A DNA stretch of 64,000 bases from Spongilla lacustris. Lineage: Eukaryota; Porifera; Demospongiae; Spongillida; Spongillidae. Both the position numbers and the translations under genes were made by a program. Location: positions 6,470,503 to 6,534,502 of the forward strand of contig OX442428.1 of assembly GCA_949361645.1 (NCBI GenBank), written 5' to 3'. The first letter of the stretch is position 1. The number at the start of each line of letters is the position of its first letter. A model generated the notes under the pieces. It was not told where the DNA came from. It saw only the letters and a program-made list of their open reading frames with translations, and did no database searches. Positions 33,568 to 44,520 of this stretch are shown here, one piece after another.

Positions 33568-34283
33568 TGATCATGAAGTCAATGGAGTGTTTAGAGAAGA
33601 AGATGGACCAAAGCTTGTGATCAAATAGATATACGTGTCTGCATATTAATTATTACCAATGCTGCTGCCACTCTATAGACTCTACAGCTTCCCGCCGAAG
33701 CTTCCAGATACAATGGTATAAGTATGCCACGCGTCCTCGTCGAGTCGTCGCGTCCCAACGTAGCTTAACACTTCTTTTAAGTCTCAGGCAACGAGTCATA
33801 CAACGCAGACTACTGATTGCTGCATTCACCCTCCATAGAAGCGCACGAAAGCAAAAATGCATGCAACTCTGATTGCCACTCACATGGCGCCGTAGCAACG
33901 GTTACTAAGGCGGATTACGTAACTGCAAATCCTCTATAGTGATAAGTAATTGCATTCATCTGGGGGGGGGGGGGGGGAGGGGGGAGAAAGTTAACGGTTA
34001 GACTCCCTTCGGGTCGCTACCGCTACCCCACATAACGCAATTCACTGCGTCCGCAATGTACATGTACATGAAAGCGCCAACTTGTCCCTCCGCCTCTTTA
34101 CACCTGTAAAAGTAACACACTCCTATAGCTAGAGTCAGTTTAAAAGCTGTGGTGACGAAGTCATAAGTTTGTAATGTGTTCATTTCTGGATGGGCGTGGT
34201 CTAGGTGCGAAATTCAGTTATACAGTAAACATTACTATACATTGTATAGTACCGTACAAGGAAAATTACATGACTCCAGCACC
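33568..34283. other. Upstream region of the caspase-like gene
   Basis: Includes a G run (33,962-33,989, with one A). The sequence just upstream of the ATG at 34,284 is in frame and open back to 34,176, so an upstream coding exon cannot be excluded. No TATA box or other core promoter element is evident. Confidence 0.35.
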
Positions 34284-35777
34284 ATGCAACCAGCAAGACT
34301 GTATCAGATAGGTGGAAATGATGACTTCTTGTTGATAAGCACACCGAAATGCTCTTCAAATGACGACTTCGTAGTTGTCGAAAACCTTGCCGAAAGGTTG
34401 GAGTTTGATCCGGCGCAAAGCCATTTCATCGGGTTTGCGATCAACTACCAAAGTGACGAGAAGTTCAAAGCAAGGACTCTGGACCAGTCTGTCGTTTATG
34501 ATGCCAAGCTTATCTCCAAGACCTTAGTGCACGTTGGGTCACTACCGTCGTCCAACGCGACCGTATTCGAAGCCAAAGCAATCTTCAACAACTGTACGTT
34601 CGAAGGGATGAGGAGGTGTTTTGTTCAGACAGCCAGATCAGTTGGGAAGGATGGTCTCTTTGTTTTTCATTTTTCCGGCCACGGCATACAGGTCGGAGAA
34701 GATCAATGGGGAATGGCGCCTTCGGACTTCGATTACACGGGGCGCACCTACGTCACGGCTAGCGTCCTGAACGACTGGCTGATCGAAGCGAACTGCAAAG
34801 CCAAACACATCCTCTTCACTCTGGATTGCTGCTACGCCGGAGGCATAGCCGAGGCCCTGACGTCCACCGATATCGCTCACAGAAGCCTGTTCGTCGTGAG
34901 CGCCTGCACCGCCAACGAATCGTCCTACGCTGTGGGCACGCTCGGAAATTCCGTGTTCAGCTACTTTCTCTCTTACGCGATGGAGAAAATCACCCAGGAA
35001 ACCGATGCCGTTCAGGGCACGCCGCGTTTCATCGCCTTGCAGAAAATCTTCACCGAGTGCCAGTTCTGTTCGGAAGCCTTGTCGTCCCTTCTGGTCAAGT
35101 ACGCAGATGGCAAGCTGCACCTTAGCGGGACGCACCCTGACATACAAACGTTCGGTCCTGCCGTAAAAAAACCTATACCTCTTGAAGAAATCGAGGAAAC
35201 CGACTCGCCCCGAGTTGGACGGTTCAATTACGTCGTTAGGCATTACAACAGTCAAAGTCCCATATACTCCCTGCACAGAGCTACTGACATGTGGCTGGAC
35301 AATCTTCGCCATCCAGAAGGACCGCTCTCAATACTCGAGAGCAGAGGTCTTCTAGATCGCAAGGAGGTGTTGCTTACCGCCCTGTGCTCCTTGATGTACA
35401 GCGTTGGATCATTCCAGCTCCACCACAGCCCCGCTACTGTGTCTGATGTCAACACCTTCATTACGGCATATCTGACTGTCGCATCTGTCATTGACTTTCA
35501 CCATAGCACAGATTTCTCTCTGATCCACTTTTTATGTGCGTTGAGCTATTACATTGAAGTATTAAAGAAGAATGATCATCCGTTCGACCCACTTCATGGT
35601 TTGTATGTAACAGTATGCAGAGAAAATAACCTACCCGAAGATGATGACGCTGAGGAGAGCGTTGATGGGCCGTCTATGGTTAGTATGTATTTATTTATTT
35701 ATTTTTTACCAGCAACACTGAATGACGGCTAGCTATAGCGTATGGTGCACGTTCGTGCCACTGATTTCAAATTCGGT

Positions 35778-35813
<36 letters not shown>

Positions 35814-35947
35814 TATCCGGTGTGATATATGAGTAACGCCGGTACTTTGTGGTGTGCAATGTATATAAATGTACGTGTGCATGCATATAATCTGTATTTG
35901 TGCTATCTTCACAGGTTCCAGCTATCACCATGTGGAAACCTCTGTGA
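34284..35947 (+). CDS. Caspase-like peptidase (clan CD, C14 family), two exons
   Basis: The proposed start is the ATG at 34,284 in a good context (agcaccATGc). Exon 1 runs to 35,678 (465 codons, donor GTTAGT, phase 0); exon 2 is 35,915-35,947, after cttcacag, and adds VPAITMWKPL and a TGA, giving 475 residues. The domain spans about residues 45-290. Its catalytic His is His133 in FHFSGHGIQ, and the nucleophile is Cys183 in LDCCYAGG, where metacaspases usually have DSCHSG. Then come FVVSACTANESSYAV and GNSVFSYFLSYAM, as in caspase-fold p20/p10 regions. There is no CARD or DED prodomain. Residues 310-460 form an unassigned, Leu-rich, probably helical region ending in an acidic tail. Related C14 proteins cleave after Asp or Arg/Lys; specificity here is unknown. 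The ORF is clearly GC-richer than its surroundings, and almost all of it lies in one exon. Confidence 0.8.
35779..35811. repeat. Homopolymer G run within the caspase-like gene intron
   Basis: About 33 consecutive G in the intron (35,679-35,914) between the two exons. Potential quadruplex and a likely sequencing or assembly trouble spot. Confidence 0.9.
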
Positions 35948-36660
35948 GAAGGTGCCTTTTATTTATCAGTACACTACTGCACACTGAACGTACCGTATTG
36001 TCGGGTACCGGTATAAGTACTTCCATATTTCTACTGATTTCTTTTTAAAATATATATATTTATATTGGTTATAGTGTATTTTTTAAATAGATAAAACTGA
36101 AACAAACAACACGATGATTTGTATACAAAACACAATTTAAATTAACGGCGGGAATCCACCTGGTTCTTTCCCCCTAACTGGTCACGTGGTATTATTAGGC
36201 AACACAATTAATATTGGTGCGTACCACGGTATTTAAATAATTGGGACAGTTTCCACTAAAACTTCCTATCGCATAAAAATGCAAAATGTTATAAAATCCC
36301 CTTGCGTTTGAATCACTATAACTTCAGAACGGTTAAGGCTACTTTGTCAACACTTCGTACCACATCATTTCTCTATTGTAAAATACATTTAGGAGTCTTG
36401 CACTTGCTCCGTGCCTGCAACCGCGAATCGCTTCAAATTCGGTTTATAAGTAGAAAGATCCTTTGCTTATCGACTTGTTCTGTTCGTTAATTTTTATACA
36501 TCCGTTACGGAGATACAGTGGAGTACGCGTGCACGTTTTCCTGCTTGATTTGAAAGTCATGCACACCTCGCAAGAGCGAAAAATCATCGTGGACCAGAGT
36601 TAGGAAAGCTGTTAGTATACATAGCGCGACCATACCGCATTTATCTATCGATATTGGACC
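35948..36660. other. 3' flank of the caspase-like gene, no gene seen
   Basis: AT-rich. A short A-rich tract near 36,080-36,105 could contain the 3' UTR end, but no canonical aataaa was noticed close to the stop. A 62-codon ORF at 36,302-36,490 has no motif. Confidence 0.4.
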
Positions 36661-36671
36661 GGTGTCGGAGG

Positions 36672-36828
36672 ATATAATGTCCCCCTGGAAAAAGTGTCCC
36701 CCCGCCTAGGCTATATTGTCCCCCGGACAATATACCCTAGGATATATTGTCCCCCTCCTGGATATACTGTCCCCCTCCCCGGACACTATAACCTAGGGTA
36801 TATTGTCCCCCCCCCCATAGTATAGTAG
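36672..36828. repeat. Short repeat cluster built of 'atattgtcccccgg' and its inverse
   Basis: Five or six copies of tatattgtccccc alternate with inverse-oriented ggacaatataccctagg pieces, giving potential hairpins. Downstream (36,838-36,884) is a G-rich ggtggggg array. Looks like the end or core of a small non-autonomous element. Confidence 0.65.
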
Positions 36829-36884
36829 CACAACAAAGGGGGTGGGGGTGGGGGGTGGGGGTGGGGGGTGGGGGGGGGGGGGGG

Positions 36885-37304
36885 TGCCAGAATGGGAGAA
36901 GGGTGGGAGGTGGTCAATGTAGCCTAGCTGGTTGTACTCTGGATGGTAGTTATCCAACTGGGTATTCCAAAGACCAAAAGCGATCATTCAGAAGAAAAGC
37001 GAAGCTTAACTTTCGAGTCAAATCTGGTGTCCTTATCATGCATGCCACTTCGGTTTCGGCAGAAGAACGGCGATGGAGGAGAGTAACAACAGCAGAAGAA
37101 GAGCGTACAGTGTATGTCGGAGCTGGCGGCTATTCTAGAAAGATACATTAGAAACTGTACACTGCATGTAAATGTATTTGACCGCAATGTATACGGTTGA
37201 TAATAGATCCTGTTTACTTTCAAACTGCTGATAATTATGTTTGCATTTGGGGAGGTACAAAATTCTGGACAAGGCTACCTCGAGATTTTTCTGGGATTGA
37301 TTGA
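36885..37304. other. No supported gene
   Basis: A 98-codon frame (36,855-37,151) is open partly because of the G-rich run. Its second half reads QKRSFRRKAKLNFRVKSG without a known motif. Confidence 0.4.
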
Positions 37305-37383
37305 TTATATATATATATATATAATATATTATATATATATATATATAATTATATATAATTTATATATATAATATATATATATC
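37305..37383. repeat. AT-dinucleotide tract
   Basis: Interrupted (TA)n of about 80 bp, self-complementary. 37,384-37,820 after it has no supported feature. Confidence 0.9.
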
Positions 37384-37820
37384 AGTTTGAAATCTTGTGA
37401 TACCTGCCAGCGAGCTAATGACACCAACTTTTACACCATATTCAGTCCTGTGGAGTCCAAAGCGTGGGACCGGGTAGAATTGCAATAACGTGTATGTGTC
37501 CTACAGCCCCCAATTTTTTATTATTTTAAAAATACTTTTATTTTATAAGTTAGAAGGCTAGCTCAATATGCATTTCATGAGGGCAAATGCAATAGCCATC
37601 CTCTAGCTCAGTTGGCTCCCTAAAGTTTATACTGATTATTATTCCATGGTCTGCAAGTTACCGCACTAGTGTTAGCCTTTCGCGTGGAGCGACAGGAAAT
37701 CATACATGCATCCAGCAGTCATTGGTTAACTTGGTGTTATAGTGATTCAAACTCAAGGGAATTGAATAACAGTTTATATATTTCCGTGATAGAAAGTTTC
37801 GTAGAAACTGTCCCAACAAG

Positions 37821-38110
37821 CTAATAATATAGTATGCTGCATGTGTACGTACAGAGAAATGTTGAGGGCGGGCCAGCACCAGCTATGTAAATAAAAACAT
37901 AAAAACCAGGAAACATTGCATTTTGGGAACACTTATTGGCAGAAGTGCATGGAGAGATATTTCTAATAATATAGTATGCTGCATGTGTACGTACAGAGAA
38001 ATGTTGAGGGCGGGCCAGCACCAGCTATGTAAATAAAAACATAAAAACCATGCAGGAAACATTGCATTTTGGGAACACTTATTGGCAGAAGTGCATGGAG
38101 AGATATTTCT
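37821..38110. repeat. Two-copy tandem duplication, about 142-bp unit
   Basis: The unit starting ctaataatatagtatgctgc (37,821) repeats at 37,963. The copies are identical except for a 4-bp tgca insertion in the second (aaccatgcagg versus aaccagg). It appears recent. Confidence 0.9.
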
Positions 38111-38129
38111 TCAAATTTCATAATGTCCA

Positions 38130-38940
38130 TCACTGCTCTGCAGCATACATTGTCTCTGTCAGCAGTACTGGCTCTTCCTTAGTCACCAATACTAACCTAT
38201 ATTGCATGCACTGACAGCCTTTAATGCTAAAGCAATATCTAATGATGCCTTGTCCATTGATGAGGTTGTTGAACACCCACATCGACAGCAACTTCTCTCC
38301 TCTAAATTGGAAGCTACAGTATCTCATCGACAACAGTTCTGCAGCTGAAAAAGCAAGACTTATACCTGTGTCCTCTGCACACACATCTTCATGGCTGTTG
38401 GTAACCCTATCTCCTGGTCTAGGAATCCATCTCGATCCTGCAGAAATCCAGGTGGCTATCAAATGGTGGCTATGAATGGATACATCTTCTGGATCAAGAT
38501 GTGCAATGTGTCCCCACAACATGCTCGATCCCCTTGGCCGCCATGCTGTTACTTGTAAATTTGGTGGGGATGCTGTGTGCTAGACCTGCTGATGTCCTTC
38601 TGCCAAATTGTGTTTGCTCCAAACCTGCAGCCCTTGACTTCACTGTGGTCTCACCGCTTGTTTCAACCCATATTGTTGAAGCGGGTATACCACAGCTGGG
38701 TCAGCTGCCCTCTCAGCTGAAGAAAGGAAGCATGCCAACAATGACCAGAAGTGCACCGAGCTCAACTGGGTATGTGTCCCAATGGCTGTGGAGGTATATG
38801 GAGCTTGGGGTGAGGAGGCTCAGTGTAAGTTTTCTTGATTGGCCACCATGCAGACTTTCTGTGAAGTCTTCAGTACCCAGACCAGAAGCACTGTCAAACA
38901 TATATGCGATGCTAAACATGACACTGGTCTGAGCCAATGC
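38130..38940 (+). pseudogene. Non-LTR retrotransposon (LINE) 3'-end remnant
   Basis: Pieces read SSAAEKARLIPVSSAHTSSW, HNMLDPLGRHAVTCKFGGDA, RPADVLLPNCVCSKPAALDF with TVVSPL, then SLSVSFLDWPPCRLS and EALSNIYAMLN. The order (a region before a C/H cluster, 'D.LG.H...CK.GGD', 'RPADVL.PNW..GKPAA.D.TV.SPL', a C-terminal helix) matches the post-RT segment of LINE ORFs common in invertebrates. A copy at 46.25 kb shows the same RPADVLVPNW block. Frame changes and stops are present, and the RT itself is absent: a typical 5'-truncated insertion. Confidence 0.6.
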
Positions 38941-39878
38941 AAGGGCATTGCTACGCAGAGTTACTCTAGGTTGATGTTTTAAAAATTTGGTTAGTATGTG
39001 TAATTTGTTATTAGGATTTTAGTATTGTTACACAATACATGTAATATCATAATAATCCCATGAAATTCAAAGTAACCTAGGACATTTTTAGGCAGAGTGG
39101 GATAATATTTGGCAGCCAGAATATATATCTTAGGATACCTTTTAGCTCCAAAAATATATACCATGGGATAATCCTACAGAAATGTTAGGTCGTTAATTTT
39201 TGCCGTGAAAGGCCCCATTTCTATTTAGGGAATTGGGCCTGCCATCAGGACCCCCTTGTGAGATAGGACCCCCCACATTTATATTAATACAGTGCACTGA
39301 TAGGACTATAACTTGCACTTGGCAGACCCAAAATGTACTTGTCTTTTACTGATTAAAAAACTCCACTGTTTTGATGCCCTTTTAATGGAAGCACATTTAA
39401 ATAAGAGAGTTGCCAGTTGACCTTATTTAATCCATACCTGTGGTACTAGTAGCTCTTTAATTTACTACTATTGATGTACACGAAATTACAAAGTTAACGT
39501 ACTTGCTAGTATACAATATTACTAATTCAGCTGACAAGCTCTAATGGATGGTTTTCAATACAGCTTTGCTATCATAATCATGGCCTTGTGCATTCAGTGT
39601 TGTCAGCTCTATGTGTTAGTCACCTTTGCATGTTGTACTATGTCTCTCGGATGAGCATGAGCCAATGGCAGGATGGCTATACTGCTACAGATTAGATCAC
39701 TGATTATGATGTCGTATAAGCATTATGACCGGAGGATCAGGTACTTATGGCACTTCATGTTGGTAAATGCTCCATGCTATGTCGTATGGAATGGCAATTG
39801 TTATTTCTTAGGCTCTGGTGCACAAAGGGGCATACATGATCTATCTTCTTCCTACATATATGTCACAGTGACACTATG
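38941..39878. other. No gene seen
   Basis: AT-rich, with short ORFs only. Confidence 0.45.
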
Positions 39879-40149
39879 CAGGCCCGTAGCCAGGGTGGGG
39901 GATCGGGGGGGGATCGGTCGATCTCCCCCGTTCGATGCTTGAGTTCCGCCCTTTCTATTTATGGTACTTAAAAATAAATTGCATCTGTCTCGCTTTTCGT
40001 ATTTGGCTAAACGCGAGGGGACCACCCCCCCCGCTCTCGTATTTGGCCCCCCGTATAATTATTATTGATAAATGCTTTCAGAAGTTCCGCAGTCCTATTA
40101 ATCGATCCCCCCGGCCCCCCACCAGCTAGACTTCGTGGCTACGGGCCTG
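39879..40149. mobile_element. 271-bp MITE, TIR caggcccgtagcca
   Basis: Left end caggcccgtagcca, right end tggctacgggcctg (perfect inverse). The 5-bp duplication ctatg lies on both sides (39,874-39,878 and 40,150-40,154). Contains C-rich runs. A related inverse-oriented partial copy is at 49,550-49,760. Confidence 0.85.
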
Positions 40150-40379
40150 CTATGGCGTGTGCATGTTTGTGTGTGTATATCATTATGGGTATGTGCTGTG
40201 CCTCTATGCTCTATGTGTACAGGGTATTTCACAATCATGGAAAATTATTTATTTAACTTTTAAATGCACGGGAAAATGGTATAATAATGTGCGATGACAT
40301 GCTGATAAATACCTATTTAAATTTAATCTTTAATTAGCTGAAATCAAGCAAATTAAAAACAAGCCACGTATGATCATCT

Positions 40380-41100
40380 CCTTGAAAATGCATCTGACAC
40401 CAAATGTCGCGCACGACTTTTGGCTGTTTCTGCCAAAGAGACAGGTGCATGGTTAAATGCACTTCCACTATCTTCTCTTGGGTTACGGATGGATGATGAT
40501 GTAATACGAATAGCTGTTGATCTCCATCTGGGCATTCCCATCTGTCATCCACACCAGTGCCATCACTGCAAGCCATCAATAGATGAGCTAGGCCTTCATG
40601 GACTCCGTTGTCCCAAGAGTGAAGGCCGTTTACCTCGCCATGCTGCAATAAACAGCATAATTTACAGATCTTTGATGGTGGCTCGAATTCTATCAATTTT
40701 GGAGCCTGCAGGTCTATCACGCTCTGATGGCAAATGACCTGAATGATGGTGTCACAATTGCACCATGGAAATCAGGACGTCCACTTGTCTGAGATGTGAC
40801 ATGTCCTGGTACTTTTGCAACCTCAAATGAGCTACAGGCAACATCAGAGGCAGGAGCGGTTGCGGCTTTGGCAGAGCGGAAAAATATGACCAAATACGAG
40901 ACCATCCCTTGAACACATCTATTCTGCCCCATTGCTATCGAGACATCAGGTGTCTTTGGCCTAGATGCCTCTGCAACACTAAGTGATTTGGCCCACCAAA
41001 TTAAAGATGTATCCAGTGAGCCAAACTCAAGGGCATACCTGTTCCAAAATATTTCTGTTGCAGTGCAGAGAGATCTGCCCTGGGGTGTGCTGGTATAGAT
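40380..41100 (+). pseudogene. LINE 3'-end remnant, second family
   Basis: The frame 40,420-40,737 reads ETGAWLNALPLSSLGLRMDD, then CHPHQCHHCKPSIDELGLHG and LRCPKSEGRLPRHAAINSII, then PAGLSRSDGK. It continues after frame changes as APWKSGRPLV, DVTCPGTFATS, YETIP, FCPIAIETSGVFG and SRAYLFQNISVAVQRD. The Cys/His cluster followed by 'GRHxRHxxxNxxI', 'DGKRPDG', 'PW..GR.L.WD.TC..T' and 'ET.G' is the same C-terminal domain seen on the minus strand at 47.5-48.1 kb. Multiple breaks; RT absent. Confidence 0.7.
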
Positions 41101-41199
41101 TTAGATGTAGTGTAGTTATGTATGTATTGAGCTTTGTGTTTCTTTTATTCTGTACCTTTATTACATTTTACACAATTAAGTTTGATTATATTACAAACA

Positions 41200-41700
41200 A
41201 AAAAAAACTGAAATGAAGTAACCCACACAATCATCCATACCAGTCCCAGACCTCCATTTTTTATCCTGCTGCCTCATAGGCATAAACTGGTCAGTTGCTC
41301 TTAGAATACCAAAAGCCATTCTGGTCTGAACCCAGCCTGTTGCTTCACTGTAGGTCTTTTCCCACTTAAAAGCTTTTTTTTTTCCCAAGGAAAGTGCTTT
41401 TTTGCACCTTACATCCTAAAAACCCAACAACAAAATGGGGGGAGAATGTTGAACACCTTGATTGAGCAGCTTCTACTTCTTGTATTTTTAGTACAACTGC
41501 ATGTGCTGTATGCTTTATGTACATGTATGACAGAGCAACTGTGTTAACAACTTGAATTTCAAACAATGCTTCAGCCTGTGGCTGCCAAATTCCCCTAATG
41601 CCCAAGTCAGTAATCAATGCAGGAATGCCTCTTACCCCTTGCACCATTGGTTCTCTACTTTGCATGCAGTGGATGCCAGATTTCCTAGAGCACCCCTCAC
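41200..41700 (-). pseudogene. Mobile-element-derived ORF remnant
   Basis: The minus strand reads GEPMVQGVRGIPALITDLGI (reading near 41,660-41,600), RGIWQPQAEALFEIQVVNT and then, after a break, KTYSEATGWVQTRMAFGILR and ATDQF, DKKWRSGTGMDD. I recall this two-part pattern ('D.GVRG.W.PQ..A.FD..V.DT' and 'W.RTR..FA..RA....RGSR..WRSG...DDG') from element-encoded proteins, probably the C-terminus of a retroelement ORF, in cnidarians and sponges. (The first residue run is an approximate reading.) A frame change and a T-rich patch near 41,385 separate the halves. Confidence 0.5.
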
Positions 41701-42513
41701 CGCTTCATTGTGCTGCTGCCTAATCCACCTTTCCTACAGTCTAAAGCATGCTGCATGAAATGTAAACTTGTCACCACAGCCTGCATATTCATCAGGAACC
41801 TCTTTTAATGGACAGTGACAACACAATGCCACTGTACAACTTTATAGGTACTGATTTAAAGCTCCAATATTCTGCTTGTATTTTAATAATTTAAACCTAT
41901 TGAATATATTCGAGCCACTAAATTAAGAAGAATGACCATGTTGATGAATGATAGGTACATCAATTGATTAAAAGCAGGAAACTGTTGTTGAGCAACTACT
42001 TCCACTTTGGAGCTATTAAAAGTTGAAATCTTGATTTTAGAGGGTTTTTACTGATAGCTATTTTCATCACTAGCATGCCGTCTTCTTTTGCTGATAGGAT
42101 TTTTAGCAGCAAATAGAAGTTAATTAAATATTTGTAGTCAATTTTCTTTGATTGTCAAACACCCTAGTGCTCTAGGACAGAGCGAGAAGGTTAGAATGCA
42201 ACTGTGTACATGTACCTCCTATCATTTAACCTAGAAGTAGCTCCATCTGGGAATGTAATGCAGAATCATGGCTGTCCCATCAAGAACTAGATCCTTTCTC
42301 CCTAGCACTTTGAGAAGATCGTAAGTTACAATTGCCCAGCTCTTTCGGGATAATTATATGATAGATTTTGTTATTTAATTAAAAATGATAAAAGAGTGAA
42401 TGATCAAAAGTGGTCATCAAACCAAAAAACGGTAAGATGTAGATCTATACGACATTTTTCGCGCATTTAAAACGATATGCAACAATGGGTCGCATTAGAG
42501 TGGCACGTGTTTT
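41701..42513. other. No gene seen
   Basis: AT-rich sequence without recognisable motifs. Confidence 0.45.
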
Positions 42514-42850
42514 GTCTTTGGCGAGTGGCTTCTATTGTTTGAAGAACTCTTAATGGAGTGCGTCTGGTGATAGCTCTACATTGTTTCAATCAGTTTCATT
42601 GTGCATCAATTGTATGTTTGGGCAGCTAGAATAGGCACATATACCTTATATACGGTCATCCTTGTCAGCGCTATTACATCACCACTTGTTGTCCAACATG
42701 CACCATTTAATAATGGCTTCCTTCCTTAGAAATCACGCCAAATTAAAGCAACGTTACCCACCCCTCATAGATGAATCTAGCTATGCAAGGTCAGCTATTG
42801 CAGCTCTGTGTGTTGGTGTCTGCTGTGTTGGCTATACATGTATTATTGCA
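42514..42850. repeat. Diverged direct duplication, copy 1
   Basis: Shares a 29-nt perfect match starting gtctttggcgagtggcttct with 43,994-44,022, and further shared words (gtgcgtc, acattgttt, cttgttgtccaaca) in the same order. Copy 2 is at 43,994-44,270, about 1.48 kb downstream in the same orientation. Confidence 0.75.
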
Positions 42851-42905
42851 AGCCAAGCCTTTGAAAAGATTTATATGCCTACGTCCCTCCATCATTACCT
42901 CTTAT
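42714..42905 (+). CDS. Small predicted single-pass membrane protein (63 aa), uncertain
   Basis: Starting at the ATG in aataATGGC (42,714), the frame reads MASFLRNHAKLKQRYPPLID, then a hydrophobic span (SAIAALCVGVCCVGYTCIIA) flanked by Arg on the N side and ending YMPTSLHHYLL. The short basic N-terminus and one membrane segment would fit a small membrane protein or the first exon of a type II membrane enzyme. A diverged copy of the surrounding DNA at 43,994-44,270 no longer keeps this frame. No homologue is recognised, and no downstream exon was found. Confidence 0.3.
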
Positions 42906-42986
42906 AAAATCAAGCCCAAACAAAGAATGTGATTGTAAAGCGGTTATATAGCAATTGGTGAACGCAAATGCAAACGTCCTACAGCA

Positions 42987-43082
42987 CGTACACACACACA
43001 TACACACATACACACATACACACATACACATACACACACACACGCGCGCACACACACTCACACACACAGTGACACACACACA

Positions 43083-43132
<50 letters not shown>

Positions 43133-43133
43133 A
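42987..43133. repeat. (CA)n microsatellite
   Basis: Interrupted cacaca/catacaca tract of about 145 bp. Open frames on both strands through it are artefacts of the dinucleotide. Confidence 0.95.
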
Positions 43134-43993
43134 CGACAACGTATTTACATGTATATGAATACATGCAACTGATGCAAGTGCCAAATTGTTTCTGGCAGTT
43201 ACGCTACACTTATCAATTTTTATTATTAATCATCTCGGCTGGCTTGATCAAAAATAGACTATAGTACTATGTACCAGTAGTCCAGTACAACATAAATTGT
43301 CACATGACATTGCGACGTGACGTCAACCCCTCCATCGCCATGGGTAAGCATGAAATTACTAGCTCGCTGTTAAAAAAGAAGTTGTAACTTTAATAAAGCG
43401 AACCGTTATAGTCTACTACTAAATAAATAGCCACTCCTTTTTTTTTGTAACCACGGCAAACACCACATGTGTAGGACTTGCCAATTCACTACCAAAACAC
43501 AATGCAATGTCAACGCTTTTCATGCATGTTCAGCTTTCGAATCGAAATTGCAAGTCAAACCTTTGATGAAAAGACGAATGTATACTGTTGTTCACAGTTC
43601 AGTGCTGCACAGTTCAGTACTTTGTTTGCTTCCGCTCATTTGGGCGTGATTTTTCCCTCTGCTGCACATTTCAGAAAGGCATTATACAGTATACTGCAAG
43701 CTTTCTCAGTAAAGCCCTTCATCGGCGGTATAAGCATGACAAAAACTATATCATTTATTTGAGGCATGTATAATAATGGTCTGTGTGCATACGGTGCCAC
43801 GTTCACTGCGCAAACTTTCATCGACACTGGCTCTATACCACATTGCTTAATCGCGTGCATGCATGCCGCTGCTCAAATGTACATGCATGTATAATTACAT
43901 AGGTTTTTCGGCTGCGCTGAACTATGATGATTCCTTCCAAGTGTGTATAATGCATGCAAGTTAATTTATTATGTAGGTCGCAGCTGGTGTGGT

Positions 43994-44270
43994 GTCTTTG
44001 GCGAGTGGCTTCTATTGTTTGATCTATAGAGTGCGTCCGGCTAGACTATACGCTGTATACATTGTTTTCTTTGTGCGCCAATTATAGCTATAGTCTGTAG
44101 TGTGCGTGGTCCTCCTTTGTATCAGTGCCATTAATATCCCCTCTTGTTGTCCAACACCCAACATTATACACCTTGATTTCGTTCAGAACCTTTGCCATTG
44201 ACCTCGCCCGTCTACATGCATGACCCTCATTAGTTGTGTTGCAGGTCTGTGTCTGCATTCATGGTGTGTT
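43994..44270. repeat. Diverged direct duplication, copy 2
   Basis: Partner of 42,514-42,850; see that entry. Surrounding 43,134-43,993 and 44,271-44,520 hold many gcatgcat and acatgtac palindromes but no supported gene. Confidence 0.75.
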
Positions 44271-44520
44271 GTCTGCATCAATAAATTGTTATCCATGCAT
44301 GCACACTGCATGGATGATGCAACTAGTATAGACTTATAAGATTATTGCTTCATGCATGCACATGCAGTCTATACAGCGTGCCCTTTGACCAAAATCAAGT
44401 ATCAGCTGCATGTTCAATGTAGTTAAGAGGAGGATGCATCCGTGCATGGAATGTTTATAAAACACACATGCAGGGCAGGGTTTACAAATTTAACAAAAAT
44501 ATTTTTATCAGAGTCAACGG

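Noticed and set aside
34176..34283. Start of the caspase-like protein at the upstream GTG (34,176)
   Set aside because: GTG is not a usual animal start; the ATG at 34,284 has good context and precedes the conserved domain by about 45 residues.
34638..35312. 224-codon minus-strand ORF
   Set aside because: Antisense shadow of the GC-rich caspase-like exon; it has no recognisable domain while the plus strand has complete catalytic motifs.
42879..43184. Val/Cys-rich and Thr/His-rich ORFs
   Set aside because: Translations of the (CA)n microsatellite.
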